Source: Sciurus carolinensis (lineage: Eukaryota; Chordata; Mammalia; Rodentia; Sciuridae). From it: DNA of 64,000 nt. The first letter of the stretch is position 1, and every line of letters begins with the position of its first letter. The DNA lies in assembly GCF_902686445.1 (NCBI RefSeq), contig NC_062217.1, positions 172,339,598 through 172,403,597 of the forward strand, in the 5' to 3' direction. A program made the position numbers and the translations under genes. The notes below the pieces were generated by a model that saw only the letters and a list, made by a program, of their open reading frames with translations, had not been told where the DNA came from and searched no databases. Below, in pieces: positions 10,401-20,632 of this stretch.

Positions 10401-13118
10401 ACACGGCCCCTCCAACCTATTGGAATCTAATCGCCTAGTGTGGGACCCAGGTATCAGCACATAAAAGTCCCCTAGGTGGTCCCAAAGGGAACCCAAGTGT
10501 GAGAGCCTCTGGACCAGAGGAAGCTGGTGCTTGCTGGCTTCCTTGGCCTGTAGCCTCTGTGCCCTGCAGGCTCTGACCCCATGGAAACCTGGATAGCGGG
10601 CAAGAGTGGGAAGGATGAGGGTCCCAGGGCTCTCCGCTGGCTGTGGGCCCGAGTCCCAGCTCGGTTGGTCCCTGTGGGCTCTGAGGAGATGCTGGAGAGG
10701 CCCGTGACGGCCTCCAGTGGGCTCCACCTGCCTCCTGGTAGTACATGCCCAACGCAGCACAACTGAACCACGCTGGGTGTGGGGGAAGCGGGCGCAGAGC
10801 CCTCCCCAGAGCACGTCAAAGTAACGATAATGTTGAAGTGTCAAATGAACTCCGCTAATATGTACTGTTAATACGTGTTGCCAAAATAATAGCAACCACA
10901 ATGACTAAGAATTTAATAAGAACCCCCTCAAAGGGAGGGCCAGTTTTTAATTCTGCGCCAGGCTCTTTTTGGTCTCCCTCCAGTAGCCTGGAGTCCTGTC
11001 TGGGCAGCCCGTTAAGCATAAGGGAAAGAGAAGCTGACCCTTGGCTGCCAGGCCACATCTTTGCCACACAGTGGAACTGTCAAGGCTCTGACAACTTGGA
11101 TGAGCTCCTTCTGCTTCCTGAGTTTCCATTACTTCCTGGGAAATGGGGTTGATGGCACTGTCCTTAAGACGCTGTGCAAAATTTGCACTAAAGTTCTCCC
11201 AGTGCCTGGCCCCAGGGGAGGTGCCCAGCCAGCTGTACCAAGGTGTCCTGCAGGGAAGCTACCTGCAGCACTTCTCTGGATTCTGGGCGCTAATGGCTCG
11301 TGTAATCCGCCCGTCTGGCCTAAGCGTTTTGTTCTCAAGTGCATAGGTCCAAGTGCCCTGGCATCCCAGCCCTGCTCCCTTGTCCCTTCTCCTCCCCGCC
11401 CCCCACACACACCTCTCTCTCTCCCCCTCGCTGGGAAGCTGCCTGGGAGTTTTTTTTTTTTTTTTTTTTTTTCTCTCCTGCCTGGAGTGCACCCAGCCCA
11501 TAGTGTGCACTCCAAACCAAGAGGCCAGCGAGTGAACAAATCAGGACAGATTGACCGTTGCATGATGACTGTCAGGTGTCCGATGCTTCACAGACGATTT
11601 CCCATCTCCTTATGTGCCCTGATGGCTACAAGGCGTGTTCTAGCCATCACCCCATTTGGAATAGTGAAGCAGACTGCCCAGGTTTTAAGTGTCAGAACGA
11701 GATTCAAACCCAGTCTGTCTTGACTGCAGAATCCAGGGTGTCCCCACTGTTCTGTGCTGCCAGACCTGTCTCTTGGCAGGGGTATTTGGGCAAAGAACAC
11801 AGGGTGCAAATGCTCAGTTGGGTAAAGAGAGGCTCACTGCATGCAGGTTGACGTGGCCCTGTGGGTGGTGCCTTGGCACGCACACCATTTTCTACTTGCT
11901 GACCACTTAGACCAGTTTCCCACATCCTGGACTGCAATTGGTGGGGACTGGCATTCAAGCAATCTCAGGTCCAACGTTGCTGGTTCAACTTTCTTTCTCT
12001 GGAAACCATGTGCCATCCCATCCTGACCAAACTGAGAGTCTCATGTGCCATCCATCCTGACCATACAGAGGCTGTGCAGGCTGAGGTTTGGCATCTTTAG
12101 TCCAAGTTTTGACTTTCATTAGACCTGGGTTGTGAGGAGACTGGATCCCATGTGCTTGGAACAGAGGGGGCGCTGCTGAGGGCAACTCCCAGCCTATCTG
12201 GCCTGCTGAGACCTTCTCTTGGGCTTCCAGTTCACGGGTCCCACTTGGGCTGCACCTTTTGCGTGAGAGGCAGGTTCACCACAGTCGGTTGTCATGGGAA
12301 CCTTTGGCAGCCTTCCTCTGCCCCATTGATGTTATGCCCATTTCTTGTCTGAATATTCAGTCAGCCCTTTAGGAAAAGGTCAGCAATTGTCATTTTCTCC
12401 ACCTTCCTTTCTTCCCACCGATGCCAATCATGGAGGGAGGCCACAGGCAGTGCTGCATGGTCACCATTCACCCACCAGCCTGGCTCCAGCCCTCAAGGAG
12501 CAGCTGGGACCAGGAGCCAGGCAACATGCACAATGTCACTCTAACAGAAATGCCCTACGCAAACATAAGGCAATTATTCTTTTGACTTCTAGTAAAAGTC
12601 AAGAAACCAAGTCCTGCGTTGGAGTAAATTTAGGCTTGAAATGATCTAGATCTTGGTTTTATTTAACATTCATAAATTACTTTTTGTTACATTATGAACT
12701 TTATCTGATAGTACTCTTTGGGTTTTTGTTTTTGGTTTGTTTCAAAAATGGTTGTTTTACAGTTTAAATGTGAGAACTAAAGATATTTTACTAGACTATT
12801 CTAATATGCACTAACCCAAAATAAATCGTGACACTTTCTATGAAAGAAAAGCTTTATTTGGAAATTTTTATGTGCCTAAAAACTAAACTAGCTGATATGC
12901 ATGTGGGCAGACAGTATTTCAGTAAACAGGCAGAATTTTATTATGTTTCTTTCTGTGTTTCATATTTTAATGTTTCTCCTGAATAAGATAGTCAAAAATG
13001 GGTTTTGAAGCATCATTTCATTGTTTCTTATTTGTCTTTTCAGGAACAGTATGAATTCTGCTACAAAGTGGTACAAGATTTTATTGATATATTTTCTGAT
13101 TATGCTAATTTCAAATGA
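1246..13118 (+). CDS. PTPRE: PTPRE, receptor-type tyrosine-protein phosphatase epsilon, C-terminal ten exons (partial)
   Basis: Ten exons join in one frame: 1246-1409, 2100-2235, 2668-2817, 3135-3228, 4238-4314, 5104-5238, 7004-7129, 7875-8041, 9515-9650, 13044-13118 (1260 nt, 419 codons plus TGA). All junctions are AG/GT and all phases agree. The product is the end of domain D1 (WPDFG loop; active-site loop [10 protein letters not shown] split between exons 1 and 2 of this set) and the whole of D2 (WPEIG instead of [13 protein letters not shown]), ending SDYANFK. In this family D1 is the active phosphotyrosine phosphatase and D2 is nearly inactive but regulatory; the C-terminal Tyr is a known phosphorylation site. 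The receptor form sits in the plasma membrane and a shorter form is cytosolic. The protein start, transmembrane segment and first half of D1 lie upstream of the window. PTPRA is the close paralogue, but the exon text and the MKI67 neighbour favour PTPRE. Confidence 0.97.
2100..2235 (+). CDS. PTPRE: PTPRE exon: D1 P-loop SAGVGRTG
   Basis: The acceptor is ccccaaag and the donor is gat/gtgagt. The first base completes the Ser codon of [10 protein letters not shown], whose Arg binds the phosphate. It continues [20 protein letters not shown] to RPQMVQTD. Phase 0 at the end. Confidence 0.97.
2668..2817 (+). CDS. PTPRE: PTPRE exon: end of D1 and D1-D2 linker
   Basis: The acceptor is ctcccacag and the donor is aga/gtgagt; 50 codons, phase 0 at both ends. 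It encodes [20 protein letters not shown] and then a linker ending KIGLEEEFR. The first residue is Val where the human protein has Met. Confidence 0.95.
3135..3228 (+). CDS. PTPRE: PTPRE exon: start of D2
   Basis: The acceptor is ttggctgcag and the donor is cccct/gtaagg. It encodes [20 protein letters not shown] and ends RVIQIIP plus the first base of a Tyr codon. It forms the entry into the second phosphatase domain. Confidence 0.95.
4238..4314 (+). CDS. PTPRE: PTPRE exon: D2 YINASFID
   Basis: The acceptor is cacttgcag and the donor is gac/gtaagt. It encodes [20 protein letters not shown] and NASFID, the phosphotyrosine-recognition segment position of the PTP fold. 77 nt, phase 1 to 0. Confidence 0.95.
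5104..5238 (+). CDS. PTPRE: PTPRE exon: D2 core
   Basis: The acceptor is ccacttgaag and the donor is gagcag/gtgagc. 45 codons encode [20 protein letters not shown], then [10 protein letters not shown], and end VQEREQ, the conserved ATQGP and DFWRM motifs of the PTP family. Confidence 0.96.
6360..6950 (-). mobile_element. Old L1 fragment (antisense) followed by an A-tailed retroelement end
   Basis: 6360-6840 resembles antisense L1 3' sequence (for example cttttcacttctgatgatgt, ctctttgggggtcttattt). 6880-6950 is a different tail (gtcatgtataactaattaga, then aaataaaat and an A run) on the plus strand. It lies in the PTPRE intron just before the 7004 exon. The repeat names are from memory, so the class call is tentative. 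Confidence 0.45.
7004..7129 (+). CDS. PTPRE: PTPRE exon: D2 beta-sheet segment
   Basis: The acceptor is tctctgaag and the donor is cag/gtatgg. 42 codons encode [20 protein letters not shown], then [20 protein letters not shown] and NQ. Phase 0 at both ends. Confidence 0.96.
7875..8041 (+). CDS. PTPRE: PTPRE exon: D2 WPE loop to Cys
   Basis: The acceptor is cccgtgcag and the donor is gcag/gtgagc. It encodes [40 protein letters not shown], a short Gln run, and ends PITVHC plus two bases. WPE in place of WPD is the usual mark of the low-activity D2 domain. Confidence 0.97.
9515..9650 (+). CDS. PTPRE: PTPRE exon: D2 P-loop SAGAGRTG
   Basis: The acceptor is ctgtccacag and the donor is ctg/gtaaga. 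It encodes [20 protein letters not shown] and ends [10 protein letters not shown]. The Cys of D2 comes from the previous exon, so the P-loop is split at the same place as in D1. Confidence 0.97.
9651..13043 (+). other. PTPRE: Last PTPRE intron (3.4 kb)
   Basis: The intron runs from GTAAGA to TTTTCAG. It holds a run of 23 T at 11450-11472. I recognise no exon, RNA gene or promoter here. Frames of up to 253 codons in it lack similarity to anything I know. Confidence 0.8.
13044..13118 (+). CDS. PTPRE: PTPRE terminal coding exon
   Basis: The acceptor is gtcttttcag. It encodes [20 protein letters not shown] and ANFK, then TGA at 13116-13118. The Tyr in SDYANFK corresponds to the C-terminal Tyr known in mouse and human PTPRE as a phosphorylation and adaptor-binding site. 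Confidence 0.97.
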   Translation, partial: EQYEFCYKVVQDFIDIFSDYANFK

Positions 13119-15900
13119 AGATTCCTGCCTTAAAATATTTTTTAATTTAATGGTCAGTATATTTTGTAAAAATCATGTTAATTTATTTCATAGTTGACAT
13201 TAATACCCTTCCTAATTTCTTTGTATATATTTCGTCATGCTTTAAAGGTCACCTGCTGTAAAGTTATTAAATCTTAAATACCCTTTTTTAAAAAATTGAA
13301 ATAATATGTTAAGGTCAAATAATATTTCACAAAATATATATTTCTGCTAATATCAGTAAATACATTCATTCTTCATTAGATTCACAGCACATAATTTCAC
13401 ACATTGTGCATCTCTAAATGTTGGAATTCTTAATATGCCAAGTGTGCTTATGCAAGACCCAAACACAAAGGCCATTGTCAAGACAGTTGAGGACTCAGAA
13501 ATCAGCTGAATAGTTACAATCCAAGTACAGATTTTATAACCCTGAGCAACAGCATTGCCCTGAAAGCAAGGTATTAGGGACTTTTGCAAAGTCCTCAGCC
13601 TCAACCACATGGTTTATCTTTCCCTTGTAAAGAACTAAGACTTTCCAACCTGAATCCGGGCCTAAGGCACAGCAGAGTACTCAGTGGCTATGGGGTGATG
13701 TTTAAAGAGGCTGCATGTGAACCATGTTGGTAGATGACACGGGTGATGACCAGCTCGTGCATCCACCCGTGGCCTTGGGTACAGCAAAGTCCACCATCGG
13801 GACTGCACTCCTGAAGCACCACTGTGGTTCATTTGTCTGTCCCTTGAACTCAGAGAACCCATCCAGCACCTTCTCATTCTCCCCCAGGCATGGCGGCTGC
13901 CTGAGCTGGCCTGAGCTGGGCCTGCAGGCTCCGTGCAGAATCCCCTGTCCAAACCAGCCGTGTCTTGGGCACACACAGTCAAGGAGCACACGTTCGGGTG
14001 GAAACCAAGGATGACCACAGATACACTGTAAATTTTCTGAGAAGCATTTTGGTATTAAAAAGTTTCTTGTAAAAAGCTAAGATTGTTTGTAAGAAAAGAA
14101 ATCTTAAAAATCTAGATTTGTACAGTTTTTAAACATCCCACTCCTCAATGTTTAATAAAAAAAAAAAAAGACAGAGAAATCCTTGATCGAAAGTCTTATT
14201 TTTGGATGGAAATATTGCTGAGACCTTTAATAATAGTGATCCCACTGCCAGATGGGATTGGCTGAGGGGCAGAAGAGAAAGTGGAGAATGAGTGTCCCAA
14301 CTGCTAACTCGGCGACAGCCTTGCGGTGGCCATTAGGCACCTAGCCAATGAGCACAATGTTAAAAGCAGACGTCTGGTCTCACTTACTGAAGGCATTGAA
14401 CGTGTGCAGTTAAGGTACATTTTTTGCTTTTAAAAGAGGTATGAGATTATAGTGGCCTTACTTGGCATTTTCACTGAGCATCCAGGGCGCTTTGCCTGTT
14501 GGACTGTTTATCCCATGTTTGTTTACAGTGTATGCAGTGTGACCGGGTCAGTCACTGTCCTCCACAGGCTCACAGGTAACCAAGCTTCTCTCCCTCCCCA
14601 TGGCTTGGAGACCCACGGGGAACCACAGAAGGTGCCCAGCTGGAAGGAGGAAAGCCTGCTCCCTGGCCACCACCACTGCACCTGGCCCAGCGCTGCCGGC
14701 ACCCTGTCCTCTGTGCAGCGAGTAGGCACCTGGGAGAAGACGGAAGAGGAAGGAGCTCTCTGTGACTTGCCAGTTGCCATCTGTTTCCCTTGTTAAAATC
14801 CCAAGCCCGAGCCTTTCTTTGACTAAGGAGAAGAGGGCAATGAGCTTCTTTCACTCAGCACCTGGCAAGGACAGCGTGGAGCTGGTGTCATTGGAGTTCA
14901 AGGTCAGAACCAAGGGCCAGGGCTTTTGTCCCCAGTTAGGAGCTGGTGGTCAGAACTCTTGAAGCCCTTTACTGGTCTACCTGGCACCTCTTGTATCAAG
15001 AAGTGCCTTAAGGTAGGCTTCCAGGGTGTCCTCAGGAAAGTGCCCTATTTATGTGTTTTTCCCGCCCCCGCCCCGTCCGTGGGACCATCCCTGGGACTAT
15101 CCCAGGTGTCCCCTTTTGGGTTCAACTTGTTCCCAAACTCATCCTATTCCAGAAACAACCAGAAGCCACCCTCCTGTGGATGCAGGACCCCTTCCGTCTG
15201 GGCAGCACTTGCCTTCACAGGGACTGGTCACTGCAGCCTCACAGCCTCCCCCAAGGCCAATTCCGGCCAACTCCCTGGGCAGCCACGTTGGGAGGGAATA
15301 CAGCTGGGAGCCTCAGCATCTGCCCTGTGCCCCAGGCACATGCACCTCTTCTTCCCTCAGTCAAAGAAAGTCCATGTACACAGCACAGCAGCCAGCGCTG
15401 GTGACATCTCCTCTTCCACCGTTCTCTGTTGCATGCACTGCGTTCAAATGCCAAATAGAGATCAGAAGCTAACCATTCTGATCGGAATGCTTTGTTGGTC
15501 ACTATGTGACTTACTTTACTCTTTCTCTTGATGTGACAGACAAATGAAGAATGCATACCGGTGTTTTCAAAGGTATTTTTATGTGTTTTTAAAAACTTTT
15601 TAAAACGAGCCTGATACCTGTGTTTCAGCATTTGGAGACATACCCTTGTTATTTTTTTTAAATGTATGATTACTGATCCATTTTTGTTTGTTTAACTAAG
15701 TTGTGCTTAATTTATGTGCAATCTTTATATGTATTACAATTCCAACTATCATATTTTCTTTTATTAGATTTATAATTTGATCTTGCTCTGAGTATAATGC
15801 CAGTGAATGTTGCTGAATTCTTTGTATATGCAAAATGCAAGATCTAAAACATTCGGATGCAAGGATAAACCATTACTTTGACTACCAGCCTGTCTCCTCA
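13119..15900 (+). other. PTPRE: Probable PTPRE 3'UTR
   Basis: The sequence after the TGA has no coding frame I recognise and has AT-rich blocks at 13130-13380, 14030-14170 and 15560-15860. An AATAAA at 14154-14159 is followed at once by a genomic A run, so it could be a polyadenylation signal or simply a simple repeat. Mammalian PTPRE messages have a long 3'UTR, so the far end near 15.9 kb is an estimate. Confidence 0.45.
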
Positions 15901-15949
15901 CAATTCTTAATTTCATTTCTGTGCCTGAAGTCCGCATAGATGTGTTCGG

Positions 15950-16025
15950 GGGCCTGGGGTGGAGTTCAGGGTGGAGCACTTGCCATGCCTACTTGAGGTG
16001 GATCCCGAGTGCCCGGCCACACACA
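15950..16025 (+). mobile_element. Degenerate ID-like SINE
   Basis: ggcctggggtggagttcag and gtggagcacttgccatgcct follow the order of an ID SINE body, with several changes, and a short CA tail follows. Low similarity makes this tentative. Confidence 0.4.
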
Positions 16026-17169
16026 CAGATTGCCCTGAATGTGGAGGTGAGAACTAGTTCTCATGTAATTATTTCAGGACTCTAAAACTTAGCTCTGACC
16101 TAGCGTGGCCCCTAAAGGCGAGTCCGCGCTGTGGCCGGAGGACCACCCAGCTCTCAGCTGGCCTGCAGCAGTGTGTGAGGCGCTGAGGACTTCAAAGGCT
16201 CAGGTCAACAAGGACACAATCCTGCTCCTCTGTGGCAGCTCAGCTGCCCCTCCCACCGCACCTGCAGCCTCCGTCAGGCGTCACCTGTGGCCTTCACTGC
16301 TGCTCCTGGCAGGCGATACAGAGCAACTCGAGGTCCAGCCCACGCTCCAGGCCCTGCCTCGCTCGGCACAGTTGTGTGTGCGCCTGGCTCCACTCAGGCA
16401 CGGGTGACAGAAGTGGACAGGACAGGCCATGGGGCTCCAGATCGTCTGCCACCCTCCCACCTGGCAAGGGCGGGTGGGCATGGCGCAGACAGCAGTCTGG
16501 AGGACAGCGTGCTGTTTTCTGATTTAAAGAACACAGAACGGGAACAGAATAGGTGGGAAATGGAGAGATATGCACGTTGTCTACGGGTTTAACTGAGCCA
16601 TCAGGGCTTAAAACGAGATTTGAGAGATGCCAGCTCACCCCAGAGACAGGGAACAGTGGGTGAAGGAGCTTCATGGCCCCTGCCAGCTGCATTCTCTTCT
16701 AGAGTTTGTGTGACCTCTTGTGCCAGGTGATGCCCGGCAAGTGCACTTGGAACAAAAATACGACCTGAAAGCAGGAGCCGGGAAGGTTCTGCTGGGATGC
16801 AGGGCACACTAGCTGATGGCCCCAGCCTGTGGGCAGAGGCTCGGAAAAGCAGTCCTGGGCAGACCCAGACTCAGCGGAAGAGCAAGCCACGTGTCATCCC
16901 CTGAACAGTGACCCTGTGACTCCAAAGATGGGAACACCAACCACCCTGAAGGGCAAGGACACCAGACAGGACCAACAGCCCAGTGTGGGGACAGAATGCC
17001 CCTGTGGTAGATGTCCTATAAATTCGTCTAGTCACCCAGGCGTTGCTGATTGCCTGGGGACTGCTCACTGTTGGGGACCCAAGTTCTTGCCCTTCACACT
17101 GTGTGCAAGACAGACAGACCCACGAGCAGAGATGATACACTGGCACAAGCTACAGAGAAGCCAAGACCA
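16026..17169. other. Spacer between converging PTPRE and MKI67 tails
   Basis: Unannotated DNA between the estimated ends of the two tail-to-tail genes. No coding frame, RNA gene or clear repeat was recognised. Either 3'UTR may extend into it. Confidence 0.5.
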
Positions 17170-17515
17170 ACCTCGGGAAGTAGGGCTTTATTCCGCAGCA
17201 CGGAGGAAACACGCTTTGCCACCTGCCCCGGACAGATTGTTACGACTCAGGTACTGGCCAGTGATGCCCCTTGTGGAACCCACGCAGGGCTCTAAGGACA
17301 AACCGAGCCTGAACATTCTGAGCTTCCTTCCCATAAACACACCCATTATCATTATTTACAGAATTCATTTTTATATTGGTATCAAAAGTTATACTAAAAA
17401 TCTATCACTAAACTAACTTTATTATATTTTTCCCCCTCAAATTTCTTTGCTAAATATCTTCACTGTCCCGATGACTTCTGCTTCTTATTTTCTTGGTGCA
17501 CACTGTGTCCTTATC
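17170..17515 (-). other. MKI67: MKI67 exon 15 (3'UTR here; ancestral last coding exon)
   Basis: The acceptor is ccccaaacag on the minus strand, with the first exon base at 17515. Its first 66 bases still read an intact frame in the phase expected from exon 14: DKDTVCTKKIRSRSHR, then DSEDI and TAG at 17450-17452, matching the conserved C-terminus of mammalian Ki-67. In this genome a frameshift stop in exon 14 comes first, so the stretch is predicted to be untranslated. AATAAA occurs on the minus strand at 17418-17423 and again at 17187-17192, so two 3' ends are possible. Confidence 0.85.
17187..17192 (-). promoter_or_regulatory. MKI67: Candidate MKI67 distal polyadenylation signal
   Basis: AATAAA on the minus strand, about 325 bases into exon 15. 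The proximal AATAAA at 17418-17423 sits in a block (ataataaagttagttt) that is also present in human MKI67 just after the stop. Which one is used cannot be told from the sequence. Confidence 0.5.
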
Positions 17516-18369
17516 CTGTTTGGGGAAAAGAAAAAAAAAAAAAAAACGTAATTCTTAAGTAATTTAAATAATAATTTTTGTAATGAACCCTACTCTGAAA
17601 AAATGTAAATCATTACTAGAATTTATGCAGGTTCTTATTTCAAAAAAAATAATTTGAACTTGAAGATTTCTTTACAGATACATTACCTTAAAACAGTTTC
17701 TTTCCTAAACTTGTTATTATTAAACTTAAAACATCATTTAGAAAAAGTGAATTAAACCTGGATTAAACAATTGAATCTCCTAACCCAGAAACAAACCACC
17801 CTGAGGTCAACCTCCGAACACCGAGTATGGCCGGGGCCGTCCTGCAGTGAGACCTGGAGGGCAGGGTCTCCTCCAAGAGAGCAGGGAGATGGGGTCACCT
17901 ATAAGCAGACCACATCTAAGGGCACAAAGATGGCCACACCTTGTCCGACAGGACACTTGGCCCTGGCGTCTGCACCCTGCTGCGCACAGGCCCCACCCCA
18001 CCCCCACGAGGAAGAGCAAATTGATGAGAACAGTTCTGAAAAGCAGCATCATGACGCCGTCACAGGTCACAGGGAAACAAGGCTAGAATTCAAAAGGCAC
18101 AAAGCTGGGTTTGAGTGAAAAAGATCTTAAATATGCTAATGTTGTCAGATTCTGGACCCTGTGCTTAAAAGGCAGGAAGCAGGACTGCCCAGCACGCTGA
18201 GGGCACAGGGTGGGAACATGGCGGCTGAGCCTCCCTCCTCCAGCAAACGGGCAAGGGAGGCCCATCACGTCTTAGTGTCCACAGGCCACCTCACTGACTG
18301 CAGTTGCTGCTTCAGAACTCTAGGGTGAAGGGAAGTAAACAAGACCCCAGGTGAAGGCAGATCAGCACG

Positions 18370-20490
18370 CTGAACACTACTCCAGCAGACAACAAATGAA
18401 CCCTCCGCTGCCTTTCAGGAGGCCCACATCACACGACCTTTGGCAGAACAGTGAGTTCACACACCCATGCTGAGCTGTGGCCACAGCCCTGGTGTCCAGA
18501 GTCCCCAGCCATCCCCTCCTGGTGGTCCTTCCTCAGCCTCAGCTGCTTACCACGTGAGACAATAGATGCTTCTCATCACCCTCCACCCTATCATCTTTCC
18601 ACCACGCCCCCTGCTCCTCACTGGCATGGTTCCTGTCTGCTTCCACTAAGGGCAAAGGGACACGGAAAAGATGAGCAAGTTGGGAACCTGTACCTGGAGA
18701 AATCTACTCCTTACATAAGCAGTTCTGGCCTCTGGGCAGCCAGAGCTGAAGCCCATGGTGGACCCCAGCTGAGAAGCCCTGCAGAAACCCATCAGTGTGT
18801 GTGGAGCCTTCATGGGCGCTGGTGGGTGACCAGGAAGAGGGCGAGTGTCCCGGACAGAGCAGCCTGGCCTGGCTCTCCCTTGGCTGGGCTGCTGTGAGTT
18901 TAGGATCATCAAGGGAGAGGGTGGCTTTCACGCTTTCAGTTTCATGCTCGTGAAGCACCACTTTCCAGACCAGGAATCCATGTTTACAGCCTGAACTTTA
19001 AAACGGGAGCCTGGTGCACCTGTCAACCACATGGGCTGCAGGAGGTCCTGGGTCCCCCGGGCTCCAGGACCGTGTCTTGCCACCATCAGATGGCTTCTGC
19101 TTCCAGCCAGCCCCTGGCACGAGCTCTGACTTACGGCCTCTGCCTGGGCATCACTCTTTCCCTGAGCTTCTCCTCCTCCCTCTCTCTGGAACCTTCTGTC
19201 AGTGCCTCCCCACTAGGGCTTCCTGCCACCACCCCACAGCAGGGGTCCTCCTGCCCAGCTCACTGCTGACCGTGTGCGGTCTTGGGGGCATCTGGGAGTC
19301 TGGGCTGTCCTTGGTCTGTCAGCTCAAGCTTCCTGGCTTGAGTGTGTCCTGGAGTGCGCCAGCCTGGACGGCTGCACCTGACACACCAAGTGGCCACTGC
19401 TACCTTCTGTCACTGGCTGCTCTCAGGATAGGCAAGAGCGAGGTCCAGACTGTGTGTGCTGAGAACAACTCTGATGCCACTCAGGAAAGCAAACCGCCCG
19501 CCCTACCCTTTATCTTATGTATTCATTTACTTCTTGGGTAGGGGAGGGGTCTCCCAGGCTGGCCTGGAGCTCTCGATCCTCCTGCCTCAGCCTCCACAGC
19601 GGCCTCTGGGACCACAGGCCTCTGGCTCACTCTGGGATTCTCCAGAGGAACACTAAGGAGCTTAGTGATGCTGTGGGGTATTCGAGTTAGAGGTGGCGCC
19701 CTTGCCCTGATCTTCACAGCACCTTCACCAGGTCAGCACAGACGTGGTTTGCCTGGGGAGGGGAATGTCGCACACGCTTGCCCTGCGTGCACCTTAACCC
19801 CTGCTGTTTGCCTCCTGGACCCACCCGCCTTTGTTTGGCCTTTCCAAAGGAGGCCCACATGGGAGCAGCTTTCCCAAGCAAGCTTGGCAGAACCCAGGAG
19901 AGAATGAAGACGTTCCCCACATCTCAGTGTGCACTGTGTCCCCAGCAGTCAGACAGAGGTACGACCTGGTACATTCCCAGCCTGTCCTGAAGGCCTTCCG
20001 TGACCTGCACTCACACTGGAAGTGGAATTCCCAAAGGAAATACAACTCCCCGGACAAAATATGTGGCTTACATCAGTCCTTCTTCTAACATTTGACTGTG
20101 AGCTGGCAGCGTGATGTTACGTATGTGCTTCTCATTTGCCTTTGCGACTCTGTGTATAAACGCACCCATTCTCTGTGTGTGTGTATACAGTTAGTTACCT
20201 TCTTTAGGTTTTCTGCAGTCTCTTGGCTCCTCGCGTGACTCTCTGGTCAGATTCACTCTCCAGTGTGGGCTGCGTGCCTGGCTTTCTGGACCTCAGACAC
20301 CTGAGGTCTGAATGTGTGGCTGCTCCTTTCTCTTCCTGGTTCCTGGTGGGGATTGCCAAGCCTTTCTCCCTCACTTCCTGCTCTGCTGTGTGAGGCTGGG
20401 AAATCTGATTCCGTCTTCCAGATCTCAAGCACACTCTCCTTTCCCTGACTTTGCCCCTGCACGAAGGTTTCTCATCTCCATCATCTAGGT
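18370..20490 (-). repeat. Inverted-repeat arm 1 (end of MKI67 exon 14 plus intron 14)
   Basis: This block recurs in reverse complement at about 48740-50840 with very few differences by eye. Even long arbitrary intron stretches and an included SINE match. Arm 1 lies inside the functional gene and arm 2 inside a pseudogene fragment about 28 kb away. Confidence 0.9.
19515..19640 (-). mobile_element. B1/7SL-type SINE
   Basis: Antisense text such as caggctggcctggagctct and gatcctcctgcctcagcct is the hallmark of the 7SL-derived Alu/B1 SINE class. It lies in MKI67 intron 14. Its inverted twin is at about 49593-49710 because it travelled with the duplicated arm. Confidence 0.75.
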
Positions 20491-20632
20491 TCTGGGGCTC
20501 CACCTCCTGGCAGGTTTCCATGGGCTTCTTCTCCTGCCTCTTCATTTTTACATTTGTTGCTGATCTAGTAAACTTAGTTCTTTGCTGTTCTCCTTCAGTT
20601 TTTTTTTGATGTCTGGTTCGCAGCAATATTCC
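20199..20632 (-). CDS. MKI67: MKI67 exon 14 with premature TAA
   Basis: The acceptor is tttctttag and the donor is aagaag/gtaact. It opens GILLRTRHQKKTEGEQQ and contains GKVRERRVCLRSGRRNQISQ and CLRSRKPGTQPTLESESDQR, the LR chromatin-binding tail. It then reads VTRGAKRLQKT and TAA at 20204-20206. Relative to the mammalian pattern KRCAENPKK, one base is missing after AAGAGA, so the last conserved codons are read out of frame. The stop lies 5 bases before the last junction, so nonsense-mediated decay is not expected. Confidence 0.93.
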
